Shown: positions 53,508-60,823 of the stretch, piece after piece
Numbering within the stretch: the stretch's first letter is position 1
Layout of the letters: each line of letters begins with the position of its first letter
Source: Paenibacillus sp. J5C2022
GTDB lineage: Bacteria > Bacillota > Bacilli > Paenibacillales > Paenibacillaceae
Assembly (NCBI RefSeq): GCF_025567625.1
Contig: NZ_JAOQJC010000011.1
Location: 62,001 to 126,000 of the forward strand
Direction of reading: 5' to 3'
DNA length: 64,000 bases
Notes under the pieces: generated by a model
The model's database searches: none
Seen by the model: the letters and a program-made list of their open reading frames with translations, nothing else
Told to the model about the DNA's origin: nothing
Position numbers and translations under genes: made by a program

Positions 53508-54539
53508 ATGGCGTTACCAAAAAGGAAGCGGCGCATCGACATGGCTCGTAAGGATTATCCGGAGCTTACGCTTCAGCAAGCGTTGGATATGGTGATCTCC
53601 GTTAAAAAAGCGGAGGGGCTTCGCGAAAGGTCGCTACAGGACTACACGAAGGATTTCGGATACTTTACGAAGTGGCTGGCGGAGCATCATCCGGATATTC
53701 AATACGTTCACGAATTAAACGCCGGAATTTTTCGTGATCACGTCGCCTGGATGAAGTACGACGCGAAAAGGTACGGCGGGCACAAGTATAACAATAATCG
53801 CGACCATGGAACGGGACTGTCCGATACTACGATCAATATTCGGCTACGCGTATTGAAAGCGGTATTCAACCAGCTCGAACGGGACGAGCTTATCGCCGAG
53901 AATCCGGTTGCGGCCGTTAAGTTAATCCGGCAGGACGTTGATTTGACGAATTGCCTAACGGACGATGAGGTAAAGGCGATCTTAGCGCAGCCGGACCGTC
54001 GGGATTTCGTAGGGTTCCGTGACTACGTAGGTATCGTCTTGTTGCTCGATTCGGGCCTTCGGGTATCCGAATTACTGGGCCTGCGCGTATCCGACGTGGA
54101 TTTTAAAACGAGGTTTATCGAGCTGCCCGGCGACCGGAGCAAGAACCGCAAGCCACGGCTTGTACCGATATCGGCGCACACGGCAAAACTGCTACTCCAA
54201 CTTGTGACTGAGAACCGGCGGCATTTTACGATTGACTTCGTATTTTTGTCGGTGAACGGCGAGCCGATCGGGGCGAACCACTTTAATAAACGGCTGAAGC
54301 ATCACGCCGAGAAAGCGGGCGTCAGCGCTAAAAAGTATACGGCGCACGTTTATCGGCATACATGGGCGAAGAGTATGATACTCAACGGCTGCGACCCATT
54401 CACGTTGCAAAAGCTTGGCGGTTGGTCCGATATTCGGACGATGCGGCGTTATATTCAGATGGATACGAAGGAAATGCGAGATAGCCACGATAGCTATTCG
54501 CCTGTTAATACGTTGGTTCGAGGATCGACGCGAATATAA
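53508..54539 (+). CDS. phage tyrosine integrase
   Basis: A 343-residue tyrosine recombinase. N-terminal SAM-like core-binding domain (about 20-140), then the catalytic domain with R185 (DSGLRVSEL), H280-x-x-R283 (HVYRH), W306 in GGWSDI and nucleophile Y315 (MRRYIQM). ATG 53508 has GGGGAGG 8 nt upstream; the earlier in-frame start at 53445 lacks one. As the first gene after host DNA it marks the left end of the prophage. Confidence 0.95.
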   Translation: MALPKRKRRIDMARKDYPELTLQQALDMVISVKKAEGLRERSLQDYTKDFGYFTKWLAEHHPDIQYVHELNAGIFRDHVAWMKYDAKRYGGHKYNNNRDHGTGLSDTTINIRLRVLKAVFNQLERDELIAENPVAAVKLIRQDVDLTNCLTDDEVKAILAQPDRRDFVGFRDYVGIVLLLDSGLRVSELLGLRVSDVDFKTRFIELPGDRSKNRKPRLVPISAHTAKLLLQLVTENRRHFTIDFVFLSVNGEPIGANHFNKRLKHHAEKAGVSAKKYTAHVYRHTWAKSMILNGCDPFTLQKLGGWSDIRTMRRYIQMDTKEMRDSHDSYSPVNTLVRGSTRI

Positions 54540-54541
54540 AA

Positions 54542-54596
54542 GAAGCCCCGTACGGGATCAGCCGATAATTGGCCGGTCTTGTACGGGGCTTTTTCT
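54542..54596. terminator. bidirectional terminator after integrase
   Basis: AAGCCCCGTAC (54543-54553) pairs with GTACGGGGCTT (54581-54591), followed by TTTTC on the plus strand and TTCTTTTA on the minus strand. Confidence 0.92.
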
Positions 54597-54600
54597 TCGT

Positions 54601-54912
54601 TTAGTCAACGTTCTTCATCTTATAATCGCTAACTTCGCCGAGCTTAACGTTGGGCTTCGGCGCTTCATACGTATTTGCCGTATGTTCTCCGCTCTTGGAA
54701 TCGTATATCGCCATACCTGTCGCAATCAATGCCGATATAATCCCTACGCAAATGATTCCTACGCCGCGCACTCCGATAATTATGTAATTGTACGCGTCCC
54801 CTCCGACTATCTTTGTCGACATATCATCCGCATCATAGTAAAACATGACGTAGAATCCGGCAATCGCGAAACCGACAGCTGCAATATATAACACGATCAT
54901 CCACGCTTTCAT
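54601..54912 (-). CDS. phage-borne membrane protein, 103 aa
   Basis: Not recognised. Two hydrophobic helices (WMIVLYIAAVGFAIAGFYVMF and a second around YNYIIIGVRGVGIICVGIISALIA) and a polar C-terminal tail. GGAGGTG is 6 nt before ATG 54912 on the minus strand. It is transcribed against the integrase, in the usual place for lysogenic-conversion or superinfection-exclusion genes, which is only positional inference. Confidence 0.75.
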   Translation of the reverse strand: MKAWMIVLYIAAVGFAIAGFYVMFYYDADDMSTKIVGGDAYNYIIIGVRGVGIICVGIISALIATGMAIYDSKSGEHTANTYEAPKPNVKLGEVSDYKMKNVD

Positions 54913-55427
54913 TCGATTCACCTCCCCGTTCAATTTTACCAGTTTGTCCGAATATTGGCGACCGCAAAATTAATTCTCCTCCCGATGTCCCAATTTCCCG
55001 ACAACGTGTACTTACTGTAGTAGGTGGCGCAATCCTCCCGTAAATTTCCCGTCAAATTACCGCCCCACCACGTCCAGGCTACGATACCCCTTCCGGCAAA
55101 GTCGGACGCCTCTACGAAGGAAAATTTACGGTTATTTTGCGCGAATGTGTGCGAAACGGGTATGTATTACGGTTTATTCAATATAGCCGCAAATAACGTA
55201 ATCCCGACGTATTCACTCGTATTTGCACTATTTGTATACTGCGGACGGCCCCGTTCAACAATCCCGTTCATTCTACGCCGATTTAAGTGGGACAAAATAT
55301 GTCCCCTGAAAATCATGGAGAATTAGCCGTCAAAATAGGCGGGTGGCTATCGTAACACTATTTCGATACTAGGACGGCTTACAACGGAAAATCTACGGGT
55401 TAAATCACGTGAGGAGGTGGGCGGGTA

Positions 55428-55490
55428 TGGCGGAGATTCGGGCGGGGCCGGAAAAAGGTGGCCGGGGCACGTATTATCTTTTGGGTTAAA
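55428..55490 (+). CDS. possible 20-aa leader peptide
   Basis: ATG 55428 with GAGGAGGTG at 55412-55420, ideal spacing, then 20 codons beginning MAEIRAGPEKGG and ending YYLLG before TAA. The ribosome site is as good as those of the real phage genes. No homologue known. It may be a leader peptide or chance. Confidence 0.35.
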
Positions 55491-55556
55491 ACCTTATACG
55501 TATCAGATATGTGTATATATCCCGTTATTCAAACATGCTTTTAGTTTGAATGGCGG

Positions 55557-55617
55557 AAGTATTAATAGAACGTAGTGATATTAATACTTAAGATCTTTTA
55601 AGTTCTTTAAGATCTTT
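55557..55617. promoter_or_regulatory. inverted repeat and AAGATCTTT repeats
   Basis: AAGTATTAATA (55557-55567) and TATTAATACTT (55579-55589) are perfect 11-bp arms around 11 bp. AAGATCTTT follows at 55590-55598 and 55609-55617. Probably an operator cluster upstream of the phage genes starting at 55775. Confidence 0.5.
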
Positions 55618-55774
55618 AAAAGATTTTATATTATAGCGCTAATTTGCGAAATGTCAAGCGTTATTTTAGCGAAGTCGTAACGTATGTCCAACGCAAACTT
55701 AACGAAAACACCCGCGGCCGTCCGAAAAGTTTGCACTATTTTACATCCACTTACGAAAAGGAAGTGACGTATAT

Positions 55775-56161
55775 ATGACGAAGAAGAATCCGGAAATCCC
55801 CGTAATCCCACGTGATGTTGCGAAAGCATTCGGCTACCTCCGCAGTCAAGGCTACACTAGTTACGGAATTACCGATCATGCCGCAACTGGGAGCGGTGAG
55901 ATGGCGGTGCTTCTACGATCCATCCCGTTAGATACGCTGATGGCCGCACTCGTCAACGGTTACGAAATCGAACTCACGGCGGAAGAGGAACATCAGAAAG
56001 CGCTTGAGAAGGTACGTGACAAATACATGTCAAAGCGAAGTGACGCGAGAAGATACGAGTGGATGTCAGAACGTCTTGCGTCGAAACAGACCGGATTCGC
56101 AGACGGTATTCAATACACGCTCAGAACGTTAAATATCGATATCCCGGAGGTGACCGATTAA
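55775..56161 (+). CDS. phage hypothetical protein, 128 aa
   Basis: Not firmly recognised. The head (IPVIPRDVAKAFGYLRSQGY) and EIELTAEEEHQKALEKVRDKY resemble small early proteins of Bacillales phages. Soluble, charged C-terminal half. AAGGAAGTG lies upstream. First of a run of tightly packed genes; its stop overlaps the next start (TAATG). Confidence 0.75.
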   Translation: MTKKNPEIPVIPRDVAKAFGYLRSQGYTSYGITDHAATGSGEMAVLLRSIPLDTLMAALVNGYEIELTAEEEHQKALEKVRDKYMSKRSDARRYEWMSERLASKQTGFADGIQYTLRTLNIDIPEVTD

Positions 56162-56526
56162 TGACAGCTACCGCTAAAGGCCCGAAAATCATCGCCATCA
56201 ATGAAACATACGGCTTTACCGTATCCGACCGGGAGTACGCGTTATACCGGCTTATGACGATCGATCCGACGAAATCTCCCGCATATAAACCCGTTGAGGG
56301 CGCGCCTGTTCCGGAACCATACGAAGACTGGCGGCCAATCAGCCGGTACTATCCGCTGAAGCCTGCCGGAATGCAATCGATGCTTCTATACGTGACGCAC
56401 CGGACGGTTAACGATAACTTTGCCGGAACGAACGTGGCTGGGTACCTTGCGGCAATTCAGGCGGAGTTATCACGGCTGAATACGTTGATCAGCGCGGCTA
56501 TGATTCCGGAGGTGACCGCTGAATGA
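56161..56526 (+). CDS. phage hypothetical protein, 121 aa
   Basis: Unrecognised. Begins MTATAKGPKIIAINETYGF, is Pro-rich in the middle and ends with a helix (YLAAIQAELSRLNTLIS). GGAGGTGA precedes the ATG that overlaps the upstream stop by one base. Part of the early gene run. Confidence 0.75.
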   Translation: MTATAKGPKIIAINETYGFTVSDREYALYRLMTIDPTKSPAYKPVEGAPVPEPYEDWRPISRYYPLKPAGMQSMLLYVTHRTVNDNFAGTNVAGYLAAIQAELSRLNTLISAAMIPEVTAE

Positions 56527-56807
56527 CGGCCGACTTTACGCAATCAGCAACGGAAATACTCCAAACGGTGCAGGCGTATCATGCGGAGCGGCGATCCGAG
56601 ATGCAAGCGGAGATTGCCCGGTTGAGGACGAACATCTTAGCGATGGGCGATTATGCACGGGAACAAGCGGCGGCCGAGATGTGCGTGACGGGACGGATGA
56701 CAGGTTATTATCTAGGCCGCGCGGACGTTTACGCAGAGATGGCGATGCGGGCGGATATTGCGTATGGAGCTGCGATAAAGGAGGATACGGCCGATGGCAA
56801 AGCTTAA
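56523..56807 (+). CDS. phage hypothetical protein, 94 aa
   Basis: Unrecognised, mostly alpha-helical (YHAERRSEMQAEIARLRTNI suggests a short coiled coil). ATGA overlap with the preceding gene and GGAGGTGA upstream. Its end overlaps the next gene by 14 bp. Confidence 0.72.
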   Translation: MTADFTQSATEILQTVQAYHAERRSEMQAEIARLRTNILAMGDYAREQAAAEMCVTGRMTGYYLGRADVYAEMAMRADIAYGAAIKEDTADGKA

Positions 56808-56991
56808 ACGGAATGCGGCGCGGTGCTTGTCGTGTGGACGCGTGGTGGAATCGACGTATAGGCACGATTACCGGCAGTGTAAGTGCGGTAAAATCGCGGT
56901 CGATGGCGGGTTGGTCTACGTAAAGAGACGCTACCCTGGCGGCGAACCTACCGAACATTTCGAAGAGTTATCCGAATGGGAGGACGAATAG
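56794..56991 (+). CDS. small phage zinc-ribbon-like protein, 65 aa
   Basis: Four Cys arranged CLSC (C11, C14) and CKC (C29, C31) suggest one zinc site; the rest is basic then acidic (FEELSEWEDE). Such small zinc-ribbon proteins are common in Bacillales phages, with no known function. AAAGGAGG lies upstream. Confidence 0.75.
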   Translation: MAKLKRNAARCLSCGRVVESTYRHDYRQCKCGKIAVDGGLVYVKRRYPGGEPTEHFEELSEWEDE

Positions 56992-57303
56992 ATGACGAAT
57001 AAATCATACCTCCGCGGATACGAAATCGAGCGGCGGGGCGGCGTGTGGGTATTTTCCGATACAGGCGGGCCGACGGCGGGAACATACGAAAGTAGGCCGT
57101 GTGGACACTGCGGAAAATGGAATACGGCAGAGGGACATGACGGTTGTCTCGGCACGCTGCCCGGAGTTATGAACGCTTGCTGTGGTCACGGTCAGGCAGC
57201 GGATGCGTACGTTCAATTCCCGTGTGGCGTTAGTGTTCGCGGTAGGGATGCGGTAAAAATACAACGGATTATGAGGGGGTGGGCCGTAGATGACGAAGAG
57301 TAA
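56992..57303 (+). CDS. phage Cys/His-rich hypothetical protein, 103 aa
   Basis: CGHCGKWNTAEGHDGCLG and NACCGHG give several Cys and His that could hold zinc. It is directly after the preceding gene, with GGAGG in that gene's last codons. Function unknown. Confidence 0.72.
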   Translation: MTNKSYLRGYEIERRGGVWVFSDTGGPTAGTYESRPCGHCGKWNTAEGHDGCLGTLPGVMNACCGHGQAADAYVQFPCGVSVRGRDAVKIQRIMRGWAVDDEE

Positions 57304-57691
57304 CGGATCTGAACGTAATTGGGCGGCAGATCGGGCGGTATGTGATGCGGCGACGGGCGGACCAGGCGTTTGGAAGGCGGATGGCAAAACGGTAATGTAC
57401 TTCGATTACGATGACGGCGACTGGTACCCGCTATTCTACGGCGAGTTAGATACGAAGGAGGAAGCCCGTTTCATCGCGGAAGCCCATACCGGCTGGCCCG
57501 CGGCATTGGATCGGATCAGCGAACTAGAGGCGGAGAATAGGCAACTTCGTCTCGATGTGTACGATGCAGAAACGTGGGCGGCCGAAGTAGACGAAATGGT
57601 AACCGAAATATTAGACGATCACGATTGTTCACTATCTACGCGGGAGATTATTGAAAAATATTACGAGGAGGAATCGGACGATGACGAGTAA
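57290..57691 (+). CDS. phage hypothetical protein, 133 aa
   Basis: Acidic protein with an aromatic beta segment (YFDYDDGDWYPLFYGELD) and a helical region (RISELEAENRQLRLDVYDAE) that looks like a short coiled coil. GAGGGGGTGG precedes the ATG inside the upstream gene (14-bp overlap). Unrecognised. Confidence 0.72.
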   Translation: MTKSNGSERNWAADRAVCDAATGGPGVWKADGKTVMYFDYDDGDWYPLFYGELDTKEEARFIAEAHTGWPAALDRISELEAENRQLRLDVYDAETWAAEVDEMVTEILDDHDCSLSTREIIEKYYEEESDDDE

Positions 57692-58097
57692 ACGTAAAGG
57701 TGGCGGCCGAATAACGAAAACTGAGCGGATGAATTGGCGCACACTTCCGGCCGAACACTGGAACACGTTGACGTTTACGGAGTATTTCCGTGACAAGAAC
57801 CGTGAGCTTTACGGTGTTGAATACGCGCCGTTACGCAACTGGCGATTTGAACAGGGCGTAATCAAGCGGGCGCTGGACGAATACGGGCCGGAAATCCTCC
57901 GTGCCGCCTTCGACGAGTGCTTCAATGGCTATCGGCCGACGCGGGCGTATCCGATTCTAACGGCTGGCTTCGCGGTGGCGTATCGGATTAATTCGATAGT
58001 TCCGAGGTTGCTGTCGGAGAAAGCCGATGCTGAACGGAGGGAATCGGAGAAGGCGGCCACGCCCGTTAATGCCGCGGAGTTGAAGGCGATATGGTAG
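57681..58097 (+). CDS. phage hypothetical protein, 138 aa
   Basis: A basic protein with helices (GVIKRALDEYGPEILRAAFD) and a MTSKRKGGGRITK head. GAGGAGGAATC is 8 nt upstream of ATG 57681. The shape recalls small phage replication-module accessory proteins, but no family is recognised. Confidence 0.72.
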   Translation: MTSKRKGGGRITKTERMNWRTLPAEHWNTLTFTEYFRDKNRELYGVEYAPLRNWRFEQGVIKRALDEYGPEILRAAFDECFNGYRPTRAYPILTAGFAVAYRINSIVPRLLSEKADAERRESEKAATPVNAAELKAIW

Positions 58098-58297
58098 GCG
58101 GCGGGCAGATCACGGCCAAGTTTGTGCGGGTAAACTGTGAATGTCACGGCGGCGACGGGTACCACTTCGTTGATCTTTTCGATCCGAAATGGAACGATAG
58201 AAAGCTCGGATTTTATACGTGTGACTCGTGTAATAGTCCGCTAGTTGTGCGCGGAGATGATGGACGGTTTTATTTCGTAGGTGACGAAATCAAATAA
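58091..58297 (+). CDS. small phage zinc-binding-like protein, 68 aa
   Basis: CECH and CDSC pairs suggest a zinc ribbon; otherwise a compact beta-rich sequence ending VRGDDGRFYFVGDEIK. Overlaps the upstream stop by 7 bp, with GAAGG upstream. Function unknown. Confidence 0.7.
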   Translation: MVGGGQITAKFVRVNCECHGGDGYHFVDLFDPKWNDRKLGFYTCDSCNSPLVVRGDDGRFYFVGDEIK

Positions 58298-58313
58298 ACG
58301 GAGGTAATGCGGA

Positions 58314-59171
58314 ATGAATCAACTATTCAAATACGGTGAAAACGAAGTCAGAACGGTGATGGTCGAGGGAAAAAGCGAAGCCGAGCCGTGGTTTGTTGCG
58401 AAGGATGTAGCTGAAATTTTAGGATACCGAATGGCTAGTGACATGACGAGGAATCTGGATGATGACGAAAAGGGTACGCAGAATGTGCGTACCGTTGCTG
58501 GCGAACAATCCGTTACCGTGATTAACGAGTCTGGCCTATACTCTGCAATTATTTCCAGCCGCAAGCCGGAAGCCCGCGCATTTAAACGGTGGGTCACGTC
58601 CGAAGTCCTCCCGGCAATACGTAAGCACGGCGGATACCTGACGCCGGAGAAAGTGGAAGAGGCGCTGCTTAACCCGGATACGATTATCCAGTTGGCGACG
58701 CAGCTTAAAACGGAGCGCGCGGAAAGGCAGCGGCTAGAAATGGTCACGGCGGAACAAGCGCCGAAAGTGAACTACTACGATCAAATACTAGCGTCAGAAG
58801 GTACGTTACTTGTTTCGCAAATTGCGAAGGATTACGGATTGACCGCGCAAGAACTTAATCTCGTACTGAAAGCGGAGGGCGTCCAATATAAACGCGGAAA
58901 TCAATGGCTGCTTACGGCTGCTTACGCGCGACAAGGATATACGGATTCGCAGACGATGTTAATTGACGAGACAATATCCGTTATGAATACGAAATGGACG
59001 CAGGCTGGACGGATATTCATTCACCGGCTGCTAGCGAGTAAGGGGATACGGCCGGAGACGGGACCGGACGCTATCGGAGCGGAGTATTTGCGGACGGTCA
59101 AACAAGCGGAAGCCGACCGCAAAAATGGTAAGAAAAAGCGGAGTGTGAACGTACTTGTCCGTGTGAAATGA
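58314..59171 (+). CDS. phage antirepressor (BRO-N and KilAC domains)
   Basis: A 285-residue two-domain antirepressor. The N-terminal BRO/Bro-N domain has PWFVAKDVAEILGYR and LYSAIISSRKPEARAFKRWVTSEVLPAIRKHG. The C-terminal KilAC domain (about 155-260) has LLVSQIAKDYGLTAQELN and QWLLTAAYARQGY. Known members oppose phage repressors or bind DNA. GGAGG is upstream. It ends 3 bp from the convergent XRE gene, forming a likely switch pair. Confidence 0.94.
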   Translation: MNQLFKYGENEVRTVMVEGKSEAEPWFVAKDVAEILGYRMASDMTRNLDDDEKGTQNVRTVAGEQSVTVINESGLYSAIISSRKPEARAFKRWVTSEVLPAIRKHGGYLTPEKVEEALLNPDTIIQLATQLKTERAERQRLEMVTAEQAPKVNYYDQILASEGTLLVSQIAKDYGLTAQELNLVLKAEGVQYKRGNQWLLTAAYARQGYTDSQTMLIDETISVMNTKWTQAGRIFIHRLLASKGIRPETGPDAIGAEYLRTVKQAEADRKNGKKKRSVNVLVRVK

Positions 59172-59174
59172 CGT

Positions 59175-59423
59175 TTAAAGAAGCTCGTCAGCGCGGTATT
59201 TCATGGGACGTCCGTTTTCGTCAACGAATTCGACGACGTCCTCTATGCCGCAATTAAGGTAGTTGCATATTACGGCAATAGTTTCCATGGCTACGAAACG
59301 ATCTTGGTTAATGGCAGAAGCTGTAGAACGGGAGACTCCCATTTCTTTGTATAAGGATGAGGGTTTCATGTCACGGTCTACTAGTATTTTTCGCAACGGT
59401 TTATAACTTGGTTTTAGTCTCAT
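59175..59423 (-). CDS. XRE-type phage repressor-like protein, 82 aa
   Basis: A single HTH domain of the Cro/C1-HTH_26 type: KPSSLYKEMGVSRSTASAINQ then VAMETIAVICNYLNCGIEDVVEF. No C-terminal cleavage or dimerisation domain, so it is not a LexA-like self-cleaving repressor. AGGTG is upstream. It is the only minus-strand gene in this half of the prophage, facing a 494-bp control region. It probably binds the palindromes there. Confidence 0.9.
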   Translation of the reverse strand: MRLKPSYKPLRKILVDRDMKPSSLYKEMGVSRSTASAINQDRFVAMETIAVICNYLNCGIEDVVEFVDENGRPMKYRADELL

Positions 59424-59493
59424 AGCGCACCTACTTATCTATCTTGGGATGGTTTTATTTTAACACATGGACGGTGACTTTAGACATTTTGAA

Positions 59494-59542
59494 TGAGAAC
59501 TCACAAAAAGTGATTGACAACACATGCAAATAGAGTTAGTAT
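59494..59542 (+). promoter_or_regulatory. phage promoter P1 with flanking dyads
   Basis: A -35 TTGACA (59514-59519) and -10 TAGTAT (59537-59542), 17 bp apart, are near consensus. TGAGAACTCA (59494-59503) and TCACAAAAAGTGA (59501-59513) are dyads directly upstream and touching the -35, likely operator sites. Transcription would start near 59549 and run toward 59918. Confidence 0.72.
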
Positions 59543-59548
59543 TACGTC

Positions 59549-59808
59549 ATAAGGTTAACGAAGACACACGAACGACACGAAATACACCACGCAACAAGCC
59601 GGACGATCTCCGGTCCTCACCACGCAGTACATACCGCAAGCCAACGACCAGCCCCGCAGACATCCCCGTCTATGCTGATCGGAAGCTTAACCACGCAAGA
59701 TACCCTCCGCTTAAAATGTTACAGAGGTATACGTGCCCCTCACGTATCTCTGACGACAGCTTGACGTACCTCTTACGTTAAGCAGCGCAGGGCTATCTTG
59801 CGTGTTTT
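59549..59808 (+). ncRNA. candidate structured non-coding RNA of the phage control region
   Basis: Predicted transcript from P1, about 260 nt. The first ~140 nt are A/C-rich and unstructured, with CCACGCA at three places. The 3' part folds well: CACGCAAGATA (59692-59702) pairs with TATCTTGCGTG (59794-59804), extended by CCCT/AGGG, closing a junction with hairpin 1 (59722-59752, 12 bp, loop CCCCT) and hairpin 2 (59759-59783, 9 bp, loop ACCTCTT). TTTT follows. No start codon with a ribosome site was seen after the predicted start. It could be a regulatory RNA or an attenuator. Confidence 0.45.
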
Positions 59809-59856
59809 CGTAGTATAGGCCGAAAGGCTGACGGTAAATTGAGGGTAAAATGGGTA

Positions 59857-59900
59857 TGTACAAGCGCCTTGTACGTATGTATAATGAGAACAAATGTTCG
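59857..59900 (+). promoter_or_regulatory. phage early promoter P2 with palindrome and LexA (SOS) box
   Basis: A -35 TGTACA (59857-59862) and perfect -10 TATAAT (59880-59885) are 17 bp apart. The dyad GTACAAGCGCCTTGTAC (59858-59874) fills -35 and spacer. AGAACAAATGTTCG (59887-59900) matches the Bacillus LexA box CGAAC-N4-GTTCG at all but the first base and covers the start of transcription. It directly precedes the gene at 59918. Confidence 0.75.
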
Positions 59901-59917
59901 CAAAGGGGTTGACAAAT

Positions 59918-60808
59918 ATGACCACGGAGTTGACAACGTTCGACTACGGGCAGCTCGACGGCAAGACGGCGGACTTCCTTAGGACGAAAGAACGTAACAT
60001 GCGGGAAATTGTTGGCCGGGCATACACGGAGCTTGGTCGGGAATTGAAAGAAGCGCAAGATGCACTAGCAGGAAGCCGATATGACGGTGTATTCGTAAAA
60101 TGGATAGAGTCTCTCGGATATAGTACGCAGCAAGTATATCGACTTATGCAAAGGTATGCCGCTTTAACAAATTGTGAAAACGGAGAGCAGCGACAGTTAC
60201 TCGAAGACTTACCCGTATCCCTATCGTACGAAATCGCCGCCCCGTCCGCCGAGAAATCCGAACCAAAACGTCAAGCGAAAGCGGCCGTACTTAACGGCGA
60301 CATTACGACGCTGAAAGAGTACCGCGAACTGGTGGCGAAGTTGGGGACGGAGGAAAAAGCCCGCAAGGAAGCCGAAGCACGGGCGGACGCCGCTGCCGAA
60401 ACGAATCACGCGTTAATGGATACGCTCGAATCGTTAAAGTCCGTTCCACCACGTATCGAAGTCCAGCGTGAAGTCTACGCCGACCCAACGCTGGCTGACC
60501 GGTTAGCCCGATACGAAGCCAGGTTCGGGGATATTGACGGGGAGGTGACGGAGCGGATTACGAATCATACCGAAGTAGATGGCGCGGCGTCGGCCTTTTC
60601 AGACGATGTGCAGACGTTACTTTTACGGTATGCGCACCTGACAACGTACCGGTCAACATTTACCGGACTGTCCGACGAATCTTACGACGAATACCGGACA
60701 AGCTTGGACGCGCTGAAGGATTTTGTCAACGGAATGGAACGCGTCATGAGCGCGACGCCGAAGGGAAAAGCGGTAATCATCGATATTAACGAATATAAAG
60801 CCAATTAA
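59918..60808 (+). CDS. phage DUF3102-like protein
   Basis: A 296-residue protein. The N-terminal part (REIVGRAYTELGRELKEAQDAL to FVKWIESLGYSTQQVYRLMQRY) matches the DUF3102 pattern of plasmid and phage proteins, which contains a helix-turn-helix-like segment. A central coiled coil (KLGTEEKARKEAEARADAAA) and a helical C-domain follow. ATG 59918 has AAAGGGG upstream; the frame's earlier ATG at 59894 lies in the promoter. First gene of the P2 transcript, probably acting in phage replication or regulation. Confidence 0.82.
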   Translation: MTTELTTFDYGQLDGKTADFLRTKERNMREIVGRAYTELGRELKEAQDALAGSRYDGVFVKWIESLGYSTQQVYRLMQRYAALTNCENGEQRQLLEDLPVSLSYEIAAPSAEKSEPKRQAKAAVLNGDITTLKEYRELVAKLGTEEKARKEAEARADAAAETNHALMDTLESLKSVPPRIEVQREVYADPTLADRLARYEARFGDIDGEVTERITNHTEVDGAASAFSDDVQTLLLRYAHLTTYRSTFTGLSDESYDEYRTSLDALKDFVNGMERVMSATPKGKAVIIDINEYKAN

Positions 60809-60823
60809 AGGGAGGAACTAACG

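Larger units (their letters stand above)
54913..55774. other. 860-bp prophage control region without a clear gene
   Basis: Only weak or short ORFs. Notable are a 17-bp dyad GGGACAAAATATGTCCC (55289-55305), a 20-codon ORF with a strong ribosome site (55428-55490), an AT-rich stretch with an 11-bp inverted repeat (55557-55589) and repeated AAGATCTTT. A possible promoter is TTAAGA (55607-55612) with TATTAT (55629-55634), 16 bp apart. Confidence 0.5.

Noticed and set aside
55024..55326. 100-aa ORF after the prophage membrane gene
   Set aside because: GTG start without a ribosome site, odd composition, and it overlaps a palindrome; not supported as a gene.
59524..59781. 85-aa ORF in the phage control region
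   Set aside because: Its ATG lies between the -35 and -10 of P1, before the predicted transcript start; no ribosome site, and the DNA forms stable RNA helices instead.
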